A stretch of 64,000 nt of DNA from Pseudomonas sp. NFIX28 (GCF_900107395.1 NZ_FNPW01000005.1:373948-437947); one strand, 5' to 3'. Positions 48,300-56,376 are shown, numbered from the stretch's first letter. A program made the numbers and translations. The notes: generated by a model from the sequence alone, not told the origin.

Positions 48300-48979
48300 A
48301 GGCTCGCATCATTCCCTTCGACTACCAGGGCCAGGCCGTCACCTTCAACGCCGACGGCTGGCTTCATGCAACCGTGATCGCAGAACGCTTCGGCAAGCGC
48401 CTCGATCACTGGCTCGATAATGCTGAGACACTCGACTACATCCGCGCCCTGGATGAGATTCAGCATCCCGCTGCGGGGCCGTCCACAATCTTGAATACCC
48501 GGAAATCCGGGTATTTGAAATCTCGCCGCGGTAACGCTGGTGGTACATGGCTCCATCCCAAGCTGGCAGTGGCCTTCGCCCGTTGGTGTGATGCCAAGTT
48601 CTCTGTCTGGTGTGACATGCAGATTGAGGCGCTGATCCACGGTGACCACGCCAATTGGCAGCAAGCCCGCCAGCAATCCGCCGTCGGCTATCGCGGCCTG
48701 TGTGACGCTCTGGCAATCGCTTACGAGGAGAGCGGCAAGACTCCCCAACGCCACCACTTCATCAACGAAGCCAAGTTGATCAACCAGGTAATCACCGGCC
48801 AATTTGCTGGACGTAATCGCGACGAACTCACCGCACATGAGCTGCTGCTGGTGACGCTGATCGAGATCCGCGACGTGTTGCTGATCGGCCAGGGAAAAGA
48901 CTTCGCAGCCCGTAAAGCATCTCTCCTGCGCTACGTCCAGAGCCTGACCGCCAAGCACCTTCGGAGTGATGCCGCATGA
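48296..48979 (+). CDS. KilA-N domain protein 1
   Basis: 227 residues. KilA-N DNA-binding domain: FNADGWLHATVIAERFGKR, LDEIQHP, GGTWLHPKLAVAFARWCDAKF. A C-terminal helical domain follows (EAKLINQVITGQFAGRNRDEL). It resembles phage antirepressor-type regulators. The coding region holds the dyad AATACCC-N8-GGGTATT (48494-48515). Confidence 0.88.
   Translation: MKARIIPFDYQGQAVTFNADGWLHATVIAERFGKRLDHWLDNAETLDYIRALDEIQHPAAGPSTILNTRKSGYLKSRRGNAGGTWLHPKLAVAFARWCDAKFSVWCDMQIEALIHGDHANWQQARQQSAVGYRGLCDALAIAYEESGKTPQRHHFINEAKLINQVITGQFAGRNRDELTAHELLLVTLIEIRDVLLIGQGKDFAARKASLLRYVQSLTAKHLRSDAA
48494..48515. promoter_or_regulatory. AATACCC-N8-GGGTATT dyad, copy 1 (inside KilA-N 1)
   Basis: Half sites identical to those at 61276-61297, with the same 8-nt spacer length but a different spacer sequence. 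Confidence 0.5.
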
Positions 48980-49081
48980 ACACCACATTCATGATCGGCG
49001 ATGAAAGGTCGATAACTTTTCTTGCCAGCAATCATGCTCGCCGGTATGGTTTACCCGTCGCTGCAAATTCAGCGATCGGGT

Positions 49082-49143
49082 TTGGTCGCCCGGTAAGCAA
49101 AAGGCGCAACAGCGCCCCCATTTCGATTGCAGGCGCTTTTTTT
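49082..49143 (+). promoter_or_regulatory. Leader: upstream antisense target and candidate terminator
   Basis: Target words TTGGTCG (49082-49088) and GCAAAAGG (49097-49104) are followed by two mutually exclusive stems. The first is GGCGC-AACA-GCGCC (49103-49116). The second is AGCGCC (49111-49116) with GGCGCT (49132-49137), followed by T6, an intrinsic-terminator form. Pairing at GCAAAAGG would overlap the first stem and could favour the terminator. Confidence 0.55.
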
Positions 49144-49164
49144 GCGCTCGCAGTTTCGTTTTAT

Positions 49165-49239
49165 GGCGGCTGTGTGCGGGAGGCCTTCGGGCCTGCTGGG
49201 TTCCTTTTGCCCCAGTCGACCAACCCGCGCACAGCTGCC
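49165..49239 (+). ncRNA. C4/CI-like structured antisense RNA
   Basis: A 16-bp closing helix (GGCGGCTGTGTGCGGG, 49165-49180, with CCCGCGCACAGCTGCC, 49224-49239; two G-U pairs) encloses two hairpins. These are AGGCC-TTCG-GGCCT and CTGGG-N9-CCCAG. The second loop carries TCCTTTTGC, complementary to the SD of the gene at 49297. The unpaired linker carries CGACCAA, complementary to TTGGTCG on both sides. This is the design of phage P1/P7 C4 and satellite P4 CI immunity RNAs, which are cut from the leader they control. Ends are approximate. Confidence 0.72.
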
Positions 49240-49251
49240 ACCCAAATTCGC

Positions 49252-49288
49252 TTGGTCGCGAACGGTGGTAGCTCCCCAGCAAAAGGAG
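49252..49288 (+). promoter_or_regulatory. Downstream antisense target overlapping SD
   Basis: TTGGTCG (49252-49258) and GCAAAAGGAG (49279-49288) repeat the bipartite target of the upstream leader; the second word is the ribosome binding site of the gene at 49297. Confidence 0.65.
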
Positions 49289-49296
49289 CTACACCC

Positions 49297-49458
49297 ATGA
49301 AACACGCCCTCATTCCGTCCGCAATTCGCGCCTTTGTTCACCGCCGCATGGCCCTGAGTGCTCTCCGCGCAAACTCGTCCCTCTCCGTTCGCCTCGCCCG
49401 CTACAACATCCACATGGCCATCGTTCGCACCCTGGAAGCACAAGGGGGTGTGCAATGA
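49297..49458 (+). CDS. Small basic protein, first gene of the replication operon
   Basis: 53 residues, strong SD AAAGGAG 9 bp upstream. Arg-rich (AFVHRRMALSALRANSSLSV). It lies where P4-type elements have a short gene directly under immunity control, such as kil. Function unknown. An open frame from 48976 reads into it, but that part coincides with the structured RNA. Overlaps the next gene by 4 nt. Confidence 0.65.
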   Translation: MKHALIPSAIRAFVHRRMALSALRANSSLSVRLARYNIHMAIVRTLEAQGGVQ

Positions 49459-49766
49459 ATCTGCAGACATTGCCTGCCATAGCAACCATCGAGGGCGAGG
49501 TGCTGCGTGAAGCGGTTCTGGATGCCAACGAAATGTGCTCAATGAACTTCGCCAGGGAGGAATGTGCAGAGCTGGAGAAAATCCTGCTGACGTTCGTGAT
49601 ACCCGCCATGGGCGGCTACAACAATGAACTGGCTTGTGATATCGCACGGCACCTTGAGCAAATCCGCACCTTCAGCGGCAATTTCTGCTGGCGGCATCGT
49701 CACCTGGGCGCCTCCTATGGCGTGGTTGGTAAGCGGAGTGGCATAGACAACGGGGGTGCGCAATGA
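49455..49766 (+). CDS. Hypothetical protein, replication operon
   Basis: 103 residues. Mostly helical, with a central FAREECAELEKILLTFVIPA segment. Starts and ends in ATGA-type overlaps, so translation is coupled to both neighbours. No family recognised. Confidence 0.7.
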   Translation: MNLQTLPAIATIEGEVLREAVLDANEMCSMNFAREECAELEKILLTFVIPAMGGYNNELACDIARHLEQIRTFSGNFCWRHRHLGASYGVVGKRSGIDNGGAQ

Positions 49767-50008
49767 GCCAGACCACTGCCAGCATCGCCGACGATGCTCT
49801 CGACCTGCTCCGCGCCACTCACGAACGCATCAATCACATGCGCGTGCTGTTCAACTCCATCAACAAGGACATGAAACACGGCAAATCTCGCGATATTGAG
49901 GAGCTGGCCAACCTCGGCAGCTTCTTGGGTTACGACTGGGCGAACTACGTCGACTGTGAAGTCGAGAAGATGCAGAAAGCGCTGGTCGCTGCGGAGGTGG
50001 CTAAATGA
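49763..50008 (+). CDS. Hypothetical protein, replication operon
   Basis: 81 residues, acidic, helical. Contains SIADDALDLLRATHERINHM and ends in a lysine-rich tail. Proteins with this opening (ASIADDALDLL..TH..I..M) are common in Pseudomonas islands and are often labelled DUF3077/DUF6124-like; I cannot fix the family. Overlaps both neighbours by 4 nt. Confidence 0.7.
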   Translation: MSQTTASIADDALDLLRATHERINHMRVLFNSINKDMKHGKSRDIEELANLGSFLGYDWANYVDCEVEKMQKALVAAEVAK

Positions 50009-50334
50009 ATGCCATCCAAACGCGGGACGATCTGAGCTTTACCAGACGCGACTCCGAAGGCCGTTTGGTTAACTGGCCTCGGAACAATCCGGGTGTGGCT
50101 TCTGACTGGAAGAAGGGTGTCGGTTTCTTCGAGTGCGAGGTTTACGAGCTCGCCGCCCACGATGAAACCGAAGCATTTCACGCCATCGAGTTCGCGATCA
50201 CCAGCATGGGTGGTCGCTACACAAGTCTGGAGATCGGCTTTGCAGAGTCGGTAGCGCGGGCAGCAGTCCTGGGCTTGCGTGCGATGCGCGACGGCGCAGC
50301 ACGGTTCGAACCAACAGCCTCCGAAGAGACTTAA
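50005..50334 (+). CDS. Hypothetical protein, replication operon
   Basis: 109 residues. Opens with TRDDLSFTRRDSEGRLVNWP; a mixed alpha/beta pattern follows (FFECEVYELAAHDETEAFHA). Starts in an ATGA overlap. No function recognised. Confidence 0.7.
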   Translation: MNAIQTRDDLSFTRRDSEGRLVNWPRNNPGVASDWKKGVGFFECEVYELAAHDETEAFHAIEFAITSMGGRYTSLEIGFAESVARAAVLGLRAMRDGAARFEPTASEET

Positions 50335-50337
50335 ACC

Positions 50338-50625
50338 ATGAAAATTCAAAACGGCGCATCAGCGTCGACGGGATCGGCTTGCCCGAAAAAAGCCATCGAG
50401 ATGTTTTACGTCACCCACCCGAAGATGCCCAGGGCGTTGCTGGGACCGTTTTTGACCGAGGCCGACGCCGAGTGCGGGCGCGTAGTTATGCGTAGTGCTG
50501 GCGCCCAGGTGACAGCCTGTCTAGTTGATGCAATCGATGACATTACCCACTGGCACGGCGTGAATAACGGCCAGGTCTGCCGGGCCTTTGCTGGTGCTGA
50601 TCGCCGGGAGGTCGGCCATGAGTAA
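50338..50625 (+). CDS. Hypothetical protein, replication operon
   Basis: 95 residues beginning 3 nt after the previous stop. Contains EMFYVTHPKMPRALLGPFLTEADA, a short alpha/beta unit resembling the gene product at 54852 (which has GPFFTEEEA). The last 8 nt overlap the next gene. Function unknown. Confidence 0.68.
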   Translation: MKIQNGASASTGSACPKKAIEMFYVTHPKMPRALLGPFLTEADAECGRVVMRSAGAQVTACLVDAIDDITHWHGVNNGQVCRAFAGADRREVGHE

Positions 50626-50845
50626 CGTGACTCCGCTCAAGCGCAAAGGTAGCGGCGGTCCGCCCAGCACAGGCGCGCACATCGACAGCGCCAGCTATGC
50701 GCTGCTGGTGGAAACCCTGATTGGCTTCCTGGAGCTGCGCATCTCGGAAGGCGACCAAGGCCGTCACTGCGATGAACTGGAGCGGCTCACGCTGCAACTG
50801 GAGAGTCTGGCCAAGCGGTTTACCCCGCCGAAGGGGGCCGCATGA
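50618..50845 (+). CDS. Hypothetical protein, replication operon
   Basis: 75 residues from the ATG at 50618, with GGGAGG upstream. A single helical domain (SYALLVETLIGFLELRISEG). Overlaps the primase gene by 4 nt. Confidence 0.68.
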   Translation: MSNVTPLKRKGSGGPPSTGAHIDSASYALLVETLIGFLELRISEGDQGRHCDELERLTLQLESLAKRFTPPKGAA

Positions 50846-51687
50846 CTGACGCAACGATCCTATTCCGTGATGCACTCCAGGCCGTCTACGGGCCGCTCGA
50901 TTGGCTTCCCTTGCCCGACGGTACCATTCACCGGTTCCGCGTCCCGGACGACAAGCCGGGCACCCTCAACGGCTGGTACGTGCTGTACCTGGACGGCATC
51001 GCCTCTGGCGCGTTCGGCAGTTGGAAAGCCGGCGGCGCCAGCACCTGGTGTAGTCGTGAGCCGGTGGACCAGGCCCGGCACCAGCGCGAGGCCGAGCAGC
51101 ACCAGCGCCAGCAGCAGACCACCAAGTTGGTCAACCGCTGGTGGCGGAATGCGCGCCGCGCCGCCCCGGATCATCCGTACCTGGTCGCCAAAGGAGTTCG
51201 CTCCTACGGCTTGCGCCAGCGTGGCGCTGACCTCCTTGTCCCGCTGTACCTGGATGGGCGCTTGGTCAACCTGCAACGAATTGCCCCGGACGGCGCCAAA
51301 CGCTTCTTGCCTGGTGGTCGCGTGAAGGGCACCTATTCGCCGCTGGGCATCATCGAGCCCAGCTCTGTGCTTTGCATCTGCGAGGGGTGGGCGACGGCCG
51401 CCAGCCTCCACCAGCACGGGGGCTACGTCGTCGCTGCCGCCATGAACGCGGGCAACCTGATCCCCGCGGCGATGGGCCTTCGCTCTCGCTACCCAGGGCA
51501 GGCAATCGTGATCGCTGGCGACGACGATCGGCTCACCGACGGTAACCCCGGGCGCAAAGCGGCGAACGCCGCGGCGGCGGCCGTAGGCGGCCAAGTGGCC
51601 TTTCCGGAATGGCCAGAGGGCGCCCCTGACGACCTCACCGACTTCAACGACCTCGCCAACTGGAAGCTCGCCAATGTCCAAGCCTGA
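50842..51687 (+). CDS. Toprim-domain primase
   Basis: 281 residues. The N-terminal half is a degenerate zinc-less primase domain (GWYVLYLDGIASGAFGSWKA). A toprim domain follows with the catalytic Glu in LCICEGWATAASL (near 175) and the acidic pair in VIAGDDDR (near 225). It primes replication of the element, as the N-terminal half of the P4 alpha protein does. Its end overlaps the ATPase gene by 14 nt. Confidence 0.88.
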   Translation: MTDATILFRDALQAVYGPLDWLPLPDGTIHRFRVPDDKPGTLNGWYVLYLDGIASGAFGSWKAGGASTWCSREPVDQARHQREAEQHQRQQQTTKLVNRWWRNARRAAPDHPYLVAKGVRSYGLRQRGADLLVPLYLDGRLVNLQRIAPDGAKRFLPGGRVKGTYSPLGIIEPSSVLCICEGWATAASLHQHGGYVVAAAMNAGNLIPAAMGLRSRYPGQAIVIAGDDDRLTDGNPGRKAANAAAAAVGGQVAFPEWPEGAPDDLTDFNDLANWKLANVQA

Positions 51688-53467
51688 GACGAACGTGATC
51701 AACCTTCGACCTGATGTGGCCACCATTGCGCCTGATCGTCCCTGCTGGGCCGTGTACGAGCACTGGGTAACCAACGAGAAAGGACGCAAGCTGCGCCCAG
51801 GCGTTTACTGGCACAACTTTAAGCGTGCCGCCGTCGACCAAGACGACGCCGAGGGCGATACCGGCGACCGTCCTATCACGGATGAGTGGATTGCAAGCCC
51901 CGTCACGGTGGTGGCCCGCACCACCAACAGCGACGACGGCAGCGAGGGCCGGCTGCTGCGCCTGGTGACCGACAGCGGGATCAAGGAATGGATCATCGCC
52001 ATGGAGGTGTTCGGCGGCAGCGGTGAGGACGCCCGGCGCGCACTGTTCGGCATGGGCGTCATTATCGCCCTCAAGAAACGTGGCACGTTCATGGAGTACC
52101 TGCTCGACCAGCGCCCCGCCGAGGTGTTCGCCACCACCAGCCGGCCGGGTTGGCACGAGTCGGGGGCGTTCGTACTACCTGGGCGCACGATCGGCAGCGA
52201 AAAGGTGCGGTACCAGGCCAGCAACAAAGCTCAGGTTCTTTTCAGTCGCCGCGGCGAGTTGGCGCTATGGCAAACGGAAGTGGCCGCGAAGTGCGCCGGC
52301 AACCCGGTACTGACGCTGGCGATCGGCTGTTCGCTGGCCGGGCCGCTGCTAAGCCTGGTCGGTGTGTTGGGCGGTGGTGTTCACCTGGTGGGCGACAGCT
52401 CGAGCGGCAAGTCGCTGGCGCAGTTGATCGGCTCGTCGGTGTGGGGTGACCCGGGGGGGTTCGCCGCCAGTTGGGACATGACCAAGGGCGGCCTGGAGAT
52501 CGAGGCGTCGAGCCGTAACGACACGATCTTGCCCCTGGACGAGATCAAGCGCGCCGACCCCAAGCGCGTCCAGGAAATGGCCTACTCACTCGCCAACGGT
52601 CAGGGCAAAGGCACCATGACCCGAGAGCGTGAAGGTCGCGCCAAATTGAGCTGGCGCTTGCTAACGCTCTCCAGCGGCGAGCGCTCCCTCTCCGAGCACG
52701 CCGCCATATCCGGCAATGCTGCCCACGCTGGCGCCGAGTTGCGCATGGTCGACGTGAACGCTGGCACCCGCACGCATCGGGCCTTTGATGAGTTGCACGG
52801 CCTGGAGGGCGCAGATTTTCACCGCCAACTCACCGTGGCGGTCGGCGCCCACCATGGCCACCTCGGACCAGCGTTCGTCGAGAAGCTGCTCGCCAGCGAC
52901 GACCAGGCCGGGCTGCTCGAGGACTTCGCCGGTGTGCGCGCCACCTTCGTCGAAGACAACGCCCAGACCGGCCGAGTGGCTGACCGTTTCGCGGTGATCG
53001 CGCTGGCGGGCGAGATGGCCACCGCCTACGGGCTGCTGCCCTGGGAGCCGGGCGCCGCCCTCGCCGACTGTCGCTTGCTCTACGGCGAATGGCTCAGCCG
53101 GGTCGGTAGCGGCAATGCCGAAGACCGCCAGATCCTGGCCGGCATCCTCGACTTTATCGATCGCCACGGCAGCAGCCGCTTTTCCGATGTCGACGACACG
53201 ACGCCCGACACGAAGGTATTCAACCGGGCCGGCTATTGGGAGCTCGTGGGCAACAACCGTCTGTATCTGTTCAACAAGCCAGCACTGATCGAAGCTGCCC
53301 ATGGCTACGGCCTGTCTCGCATCATCAAGGCGTTGGAGGCCGCGAACGCTCTCGCCCGCCGCGACAGCGAACGCAAAACCAAAAACTACCGTCTCCCGGG
53401 TGGTGGCCAGGCTCGCCTGTACGTGGTCGATCCAGAGGTAATAGATCGCGAAGGGGGTGGCGCATGA
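51674..53467 (+). CDS. DUF927 helicase-like ATPase
   Basis: 597 residues. The DUF927 region spans about 60-350, with Walker A GDSSSGKS (240-247) and a Walker B-like TILPLDEIK (near 277-286). A C-terminal winged-helix-like segment follows. With the toprim gene in front it makes a split version of a P4-type primase-helicase. The iteron cluster follows its stop directly, a sensible place for the replication origin. Confidence 0.88.
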   Translation: MSKPETNVINLRPDVATIAPDRPCWAVYEHWVTNEKGRKLRPGVYWHNFKRAAVDQDDAEGDTGDRPITDEWIASPVTVVARTTNSDDGSEGRLLRLVTDSGIKEWIIAMEVFGGSGEDARRALFGMGVIIALKKRGTFMEYLLDQRPAEVFATTSRPGWHESGAFVLPGRTIGSEKVRYQASNKAQVLFSRRGELALWQTEVAAKCAGNPVLTLAIGCSLAGPLLSLVGVLGGGVHLVGDSSSGKSLAQLIGSSVWGDPGGFAASWDMTKGGLEIEASSRNDTILPLDEIKRADPKRVQEMAYSLANGQGKGTMTREREGRAKLSWRLLTLSSGERSLSEHAAISGNAAHAGAELRMVDVNAGTRTHRAFDELHGLEGADFHRQLTVAVGAHHGHLGPAFVEKLLASDDQAGLLEDFAGVRATFVEDNAQTGRVADRFAVIALAGEMATAYGLLPWEPGAALADCRLLYGEWLSRVGSGNAEDRQILAGILDFIDRHGSSRFSDVDDTTPDTKVFNRAGYWELVGNNRLYLFNKPALIEAAHGYGLSRIIKALEAANALARRDSERKTKNYRLPGGGQARLYVVDPEVIDREGGGA

Positions 53468-53525
53468 ACGGTCCCCAAACACCACTTGCCCGGATTGCCA
53501 GAGTTCACAGGAACCTAGAATCACT

Positions 53526-53765
53526 GGCAACAGTGGCAACACCGGCAACGGCCTTGTGGGGCGGGGCTTACAGCCGTTGCCAGCCTATAAAAAAAGTGGC
53601 AACAACTGGCAACACACACCTCATTTTCAACATAAGTAAGCGGTTCTACCCATCTGCTTGGTTATCACTGTTGCCGGTAAAAAACCGGTGGCAACGAAAT
53701 GGCAGCATCCGCAACGCCTGGAGGCCACAGTTTACGGGGCTGTTGCCATTGTTGCCGCTGTTGCC
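53526..53765. repeat. GGCAAC/GTTGCC iteron cluster (candidate origin)
   Basis: GGCAAC at 53526, 53535 and 53544 (9-bp steps), then 53598, 53608 and 53690. GTTGCC at 53576, 53670, and 53742, 53751 and 53760 (9-bp steps). The ends mirror each other. A frame of 120 codons crosses the block from 53464 but looks like chance. The 355-bp gap 53468-53822 holds nothing else. Confidence 0.7.
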
Positions 53766-53822
53766 GGTGTTTTTGAAATCACAGGAACATTGGATTACGA
53801 ACAATCGGGGCGAGGTGACGCT

Positions 53823-54137
53823 GTGAGCCTCCTTTCCGCCCTGCTCAATCACATGCCCCCAACCATCGCGAGCAACAACAAGACGAATCTGGCAAGCCGT
53901 GATCCGGAGCGCCCGCGTCTGATGCTGGCCAACCGCATCGAGCGGCCGGCGCTGCTCTACAGCAGCCCGCACGCTAGCGCCGCCACAGCCACAACTGAGT
54001 GGCGCCGTGCCCGCGACCAATACCTCAACCACATCATGGCTTGCCGGGGCTGCTACGCGCCCACCGGCCGTCATTGCACGACTGGCGCCCATCTGCGCGC
54101 CAGCTACGACAACACACCTATGGAGGCTCGTCCATGA
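53823..54137 (+). CDS. Hypothetical protein with CxxC-x6-C-like motif
   Basis: 104 residues from the GTG at 53823 (CGAGG upstream). Contains DQYLNHIMACRGCYAPTGRHC, a possible small metal site near residues 71-84 (shown here as the 21-residue end segment from D to C, key residues Cys-x2-Cys-x6-Cys). No family recognised. ATGA overlap with the next gene. Confidence 0.65.
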   Translation: MSLLSALLNHMPPTIASNNKTNLASRDPERPRLMLANRIERPALLYSSPHASAATATTEWRRARDQYLNHIMACRGCYAPTGRHCTTGAHLRASYDNTPMEARP

Positions 54138-54739
54138 GCACCAGTCTCGTTATCACCCTGGTGGACATTGCCAAAAAACCGGGCGCCAGCATGAGCACCA
54201 GCTTGATCACCACTCGGCGGATCTGCCGCATCTTCGGAGAGCGGCTTGATTCGATCCGCGGAGAGCGTCGGGCCATGCGCCGCAAGGCCAGCAAACTGCG
54301 CCAGTACCTGCCATTCACCGCCAGCGCCATCGCCGAGATTGAGCAGGCGGCCACCGACCACCGCGGGTCGGAGTGGCAAGACCTGCGCACAGTGCTTTCT
54401 GGTTTCGGTCGCTCTCTGGTGCTGGACACCGAGGGACTAGCCGAAGGACTTGGATTCGATCGGCTGTGCGACCTGCTGGCGATCAACACCGTGGAGCGGG
54501 AGACGGCACGGAAGGATGGCTTGGCCAGCCTGGCCGATCTGGTGTTCGCCTACGCGCTCGAGGACAGCGCCGCCCGCCGTGGCCAAGAGTGGAACGACGC
54601 GCCGCTGTTCAACGCCTGCCAGCTCGCGACTGCGCAATTCATCAGGGAATGCCCGGAGCACCTGCTGCCCGACCCGTTTGCACCTGGTGCGCCGTTCGGC
54701 CCGAAGCTGCCGCCAGACCTGCGCCTCGTCGGCAAATAA
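54134..54739 (+). CDS. Hypothetical protein
   Basis: 201 residues, helical, charged. Contains the repeated start-like word MSTSL at residues 1 and 20, so the true start may be the second one (54191). LFNACQLATAQFIRECPEHL near residue 157 is distinctive. Coupled to the previous gene. Function unknown. Confidence 0.65.
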   Translation: MSTSLVITLVDIAKKPGASMSTSLITTRRICRIFGERLDSIRGERRAMRRKASKLRQYLPFTASAIAEIEQAATDHRGSEWQDLRTVLSGFGRSLVLDTEGLAEGLGFDRLCDLLAINTVERETARKDGLASLADLVFAYALEDSAARRGQEWNDAPLFNACQLATAQFIRECPEHLLPDPFAPGAPFGPKLPPDLRLVGK

Positions 54740-54754
54740 CTCTTTCGGTACGCC

Positions 54755-54782
54755 ACACGTTTTGGTCACTCGCAAAACGTGT
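54755..54782. repeat. CGACACGTTTT-type hairpin, copy 1
   Basis: ACACGTTTTG-gtcactcg-CAAAACGTGT, 15 bp after a stop codon. Related hairpins: 60735-60768 and 61357-61394. Confidence 0.65.
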
Positions 54783-54851
54783 CGCGACACACAGAGCACC
54801 ACCACCGGGCATCAGCCCATGACCAGCGCCAGCGGCGCACCAGAGGTATAC

Positions 54852-55232
54852 ATGACGGAACAGGACAGTAACGCGGCGAGCCGACCGCCTACTCATCAAG
54901 AGCGCTTCGAGGAGGCGTGCAAGACCAATCGTTTTGAATCGTACCCTCTGAAACAGGGCCCGGATTCTGGCTATTTGGTTTGGGACGTTCAGCACGTCCG
55001 CGATGGCCAGAAGGTGACCATTGACGGGCCATTTTTCACCGAAGAGGAGGCCCGAATTTCGGCCGATCTACTGCGAGGAACGTTCCGGGGTGCAAGGGCA
55101 TACAAGGCGATCTACGACCGGATCTGGAACTACGACCCTCAACGCGAGCAGGTGACATTCGATCAGGCGCGCATGTCGCGATCCCTGCTCGCCATTCGCC
55201 TGGGCACCACGGCCCCAGCCATCAATCCATAG
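54852..55232 (+). CDS. Hypothetical protein
   Basis: 126 residues from the ATG at 54852 (SD AGAGG); an in-frame ATG at 54819 is possible. Contains SYPLKQGPDSGYLVWDVQHV and GPFFTEEEARISADLLRGTF. It resembles small cargo proteins of islands. Sits directly before the tail-assembly gene. Function unknown. Confidence 0.68.
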   Translation: MTEQDSNAASRPPTHQERFEEACKTNRFESYPLKQGPDSGYLVWDVQHVRDGQKVTIDGPFFTEEEARISADLLRGTFRGARAYKAIYDRIWNYDPQREQVTFDQARMSRSLLAIRLGTTAPAINP

Positions 55233-55242
55233 GAGAACGAAA

Positions 55243-55851
55243 ATGACCGCATTAGCAATTGAGTACACCCCGCGAACCAAAATCACCTTGTGCGGATCGC
55301 TCGGTAAGAAGTTCGGAAAAGAGCACACCTTTCTCCTTGATCGCGGGGATACTCGGGAAGCAATGAGAGCTATCGATGTGAACCATCCAGGGTTCTTTCG
55401 GGAATTGGCTAACGCCAAAGCGAAAGGGCTGGAGTTCACCGTCTACCGCAATGGAAAGAATGTCGGAGAGGAAGAGTTTGAACTGGGTGGTTGTCGCGAG
55501 ATCAAGATTGTTCCAGTGATCTGCGGGAGCAAGCGTGCCGGCCTGCTGCAAACAGTCCTAGGCATTGCGCTGGTCATAGTTGGAGCATTCTCGTTCGGCT
55601 CTACCACCCCGCTCGGCGCTAGCCTTATCGCGGCTGGGGTGGCTTCTACAGCCGGTGGCGTAATCCAGATGCTCAGCCCCCAAGCAAAAGGCCTTAAGAC
55701 CAGCGCCGCTCCGGAAAATCAACCCGGATATGCGTTTGGCAGCGCCCGAAACACCACTGCATCCGGCAACCCGGTGCCGCTCTGCATCGGCTACCGTCGA
55801 TGGGGTGGCGCAATCATCAGTGCCGGGATTTATGCGGAGGATCAGGTCTGA
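55243..55851 (+). CDS. Lambda gpI-like tail assembly protein (orphan)
   Basis: 202 residues with SD GGAG. N-terminal ubiquitin-like fold (KITLCGSLGKKFGKEHTFLL) and a Gly/Ala-rich hydrophobic centre (near 105-148). The C-terminal SGNPVPLCIGYRRWGGAIIS block is characteristic of the lambda tail assembly protein I family. No other tail genes are nearby. It may be a remnant, or serve superinfection exclusion or helper-tail use; these are guesses. Confidence 0.82.
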   Translation: MTALAIEYTPRTKITLCGSLGKKFGKEHTFLLDRGDTREAMRAIDVNHPGFFRELANAKAKGLEFTVYRNGKNVGEEEFELGGCREIKIVPVICGSKRAGLLQTVLGIALVIVGAFSFGSTTPLGASLIAAGVASTAGGVIQMLSPQAKGLKTSAAPENQPGYAFGSARNTTASGNPVPLCIGYRRWGGAIISAGIYAEDQV

Positions 55852-55893
55852 TCCAGTCAGTGCTACATTCACCCTTTTGATGGAGAGAGAGTT

Positions 55894-56298
55894 ATGCGAA
55901 GGATTTTGATGATGGGATTGGTCAGTTTTTTATTGTCGGGGTGCTCGACTTCCCCTATTTCCGCCAGCAATGCCGATCCTGTCCCACCATCAAGGTTCTT
56001 TGCTTTCAGCTCCAATGGAAGTTCCCAGTTGGTTGTGACACGGGACAGCGGAATGTTTGGAGCTGGCTGTAACCATCGCTTCTATATCGATGGAACATTG
56101 GCCGCCGAGTTTGCTGCCGGTGAGGTTGCCCGGTTCGGGCTAGCACCGGGCAAGCACGTTATCGGCGCCAAACCGAGCGCGGCTTGTGGCGGCGGCGGGC
56201 TAGTAGAAACCGAAGTTGATTTGAAGGTTGGCGAATCGGTCAGACGACGCCTTTCGGTCACTCCTGGCGGCATCACTATTACGCCCACAGCCTACTAG
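55894..56298 (+). CDS. Small lipoprotein
   Basis: 134 residues. Signal peptide and lipobox LLSGC (Cys17). One beta domain with NHRFYIDGTLAAEFAAGEVA, similar to phage-linked lipoproteins with a PEGA-like fold. In lambda-like pseudomonad phages a lipoprotein gene often follows gpI, so both probably came together. A role in superinfection exclusion is possible but not shown. Confidence 0.75.
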   Translation: MRRILMMGLVSFLLSGCSTSPISASNADPVPPSRFFAFSSNGSSQLVVTRDSGMFGAGCNHRFYIDGTLAAEFAAGEVARFGLAPGKHVIGAKPSAACGGGGLVETEVDLKVGESVRRRLSVTPGGITITPTAY

Positions 56299-56376
56299 GC
56301 AAACAGGCGATATAGTCCCACTGAGATCATATCGTCTCTCACTGGCGGCCTTGCTGGAGAGTGGGGAACCACACCG

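Noticed and set aside
48976..49458. A 160-codon open frame overlapping KilA-N 1 by ATGA
   Set aside because: Codons 30-100 coincide with the terminator stems and the structured RNA. The strong SD at 49281 marks a separate 53-residue gene. The upstream part may be an Ash-like translation of the RNA, but I cannot support it as a protein.
53464..53826. Open frame of 120 codons starting in the ATPase stop (ATGA)
   Set aside because: It runs through the iteron block, and its sequence (LLPLLPLLPV) simply mirrors the 9-bp repeats.
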